Below, one piece after another: positions 22,481-22,952 of a stretch of 22,952 bases of DNA. The notes under the pieces were generated by a model that made no database searches, was not told where the DNA came from, and was given only the letters and a program-made list of their open reading frames with translations. The translations under genes were made by a program, and so were the position numbers. Position 1 is the first letter of the stretch, and each line of letters begins with the position of its first letter. This DNA is from Phototrophicales bacterium (GTDB lineage Bacteria > Chloroflexota > Anaerolineae > Aggregatilineales > Phototrophicaceae): assembly GCA_002794515.1 (NCBI GenBank), contig PGTJ01000005.1:1-22952 (forward strand), read 5' to 3'.

Positions 22481-22952
22481 TTATGTCTCGTTGGTCAATA
22501 AACCGATGCCGATGACACCCGCAAAGGTCAACAAGGTGACACCATACATATCAAAATTGGGCATGACGGTGAAATTGGCGACTGCGCCAATCAATAAAAT
22601 TGTACCACCAATCCATGTCGTTGGGCTAACACGCCAGCGTTTGGCATATTGATACAACCCCGATCCGAGCAAAATCACACCACCCGCAAATGGGATGAAC
22701 GGAGCAGGAATTGCGCCATCGGGCAAGAAGTAAATCACACCAAAGACTAACACCATCAAAAACCATGTGATTCGCTCGACACGAGCTTCTGCATCTGTTT
22801 TACGACCACCAAAAGCACTCGGCAGGCTTTTACGATTGGTGCTTCGGCTACTGCTCCGCCCGCGACTGCTCGAATTAGAACGGCGACTAGATGACGACCG
22901 TCTTTTGCTCGATGAACTGCGCCGTCTGTCATCGTATCTATCATCATAATAA
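22481..22952 (-). CDS. Small membrane protein with Arg/Ser-rich N-terminus, 5' end cut by window edge
   Basis: The minus-strand frame is open from the right edge to the stop at 22481, giving 156 visible codons; the start is outside. Visible residues 1-45 are highly polar: an acidic YYDDDRYDD stretch, then runs rich in Ser and Arg. About four TM helices follow: ITWFLMVLVFGVIYFL, IPFAGGVILLGSGLYQY, TTWIGGTILLIGAVANF and VTLLTFAGVIGIGLL. The basic stretch before the first helix and KRWR after the second suit the cytoplasmic side. I do not recognise a family. An internal ATG at 22756 would give only the membrane part, but coding continues in frame well upstream, so I take the longer frame as real. 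Confidence 0.65.
   Translation of the reverse strand, partial: YYDDRYDDRRRSSSSKRRSSSSRRSNSSSRGRSSSRSTNRKSLPSAFGGRKTDAEARVERITWFLMVLVFGVIYFLPDGAIPAPFIPFAGGVILLGSGLYQYAKRWRVSPTTWIGGTILLIGAVANFTVMPNFDMYGVTLLTFAGVIGIGLLTNET

Noticed and set aside
22756..22949. Low-complexity Arg/Leu- or Ala/Val-rich frames at the right edge
   Set aside because: They are the other frames of the Arg/Ser-rich coding region of the edge membrane protein.
1..22952. CRISPR array, prophage, toxin-antitoxin pair or defence island
   Set aside because: No regularly spaced repeats, phage structural genes, or recognisable defence or toxin proteins occur on either strand.

Overview
The window looks like chromosomal DNA of a free-living bacterium, most likely a Chloroflexota (Anaerolineae-like) lineage. 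This is an inference from gene content and style: a tetratricopeptide protein with a long Asp/Ser-rich linker and C-terminal anchor, an exported protein of pre-peptidase (PPC) repeats, a PotD-like binding protein with an ordinary signal peptide, and a complete glyoxylate shunt beside a fatty-acid-kinase cluster. No insertion sequence, prophage gene, CRISPR array or rRNA was seen. Nearly all genes are ordinary, intact and closely packed.

Layout. (1) Bases 1-3077, minus strand: a FakA-type fatty acid kinase followed by two DegV/FakB-type lipid-binding proteins with overlapping junctions; the last runs off the left edge. (2) 3335-6244, plus strand: malate synthase and isocitrate lyase as a two-gene operon, with a CRP/FNR-like palindrome upstream and a strong terminator downstream. 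(3) 6406-8763, plus: ComEC/Rec2, whose C-terminal metallo-beta-lactamase-like domain has lost most metal ligands. (4) 8854-14190, minus: a five-TM orphan, a HAD hydrolase, a pseudo-receiver/GAF protein, an M20 peptidase, ribosomal protein S20, an anchored TPR protein and an SRPBCC protein. (5) 14314-17287, minus: polyamine ABC transporter genes potB, potC and potD, with no potA in view, preceded by a roughly 300-base leader containing a long dyad and a possible short upstream ORF. (6) 17711-17907, minus: two serine tRNA genes with a clear promoter and terminator. (7) 18033-19502, plus: the PPC-repeat exported protein. (8) 19642-22952, minus: an aldo/keto reductase, a PucR-type regulator and an edge-truncated small membrane protein with an Arg/Ser-rich N-terminus.

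How the genes fit together. Region 1 probably activates exogenous fatty acids as acyl-phosphates for phospholipid synthesis. Region 2 lets the cell grow on acetyl-CoA, for example from fatty acids or acetate. The two sets diverge from one control region carrying the CRP/FNR-like site. Region 5 imports polyamines but must borrow an ATPase encoded elsewhere.

The least expected signal is a family of bulged hairpins. The window has exactly two convergent gene junctions (8764-8853 and 19503-19641), and both carry the same architecture: outer stem, short 5' bulge, short inner stem, and an unpaired GTAT on the 3' side. There are three copies, one inverted. Other points worth checking are a UUCG-capped hairpin between potC and potD, the pot leader dyad, and mutually exclusive hairpins between the PucR and reductase genes.
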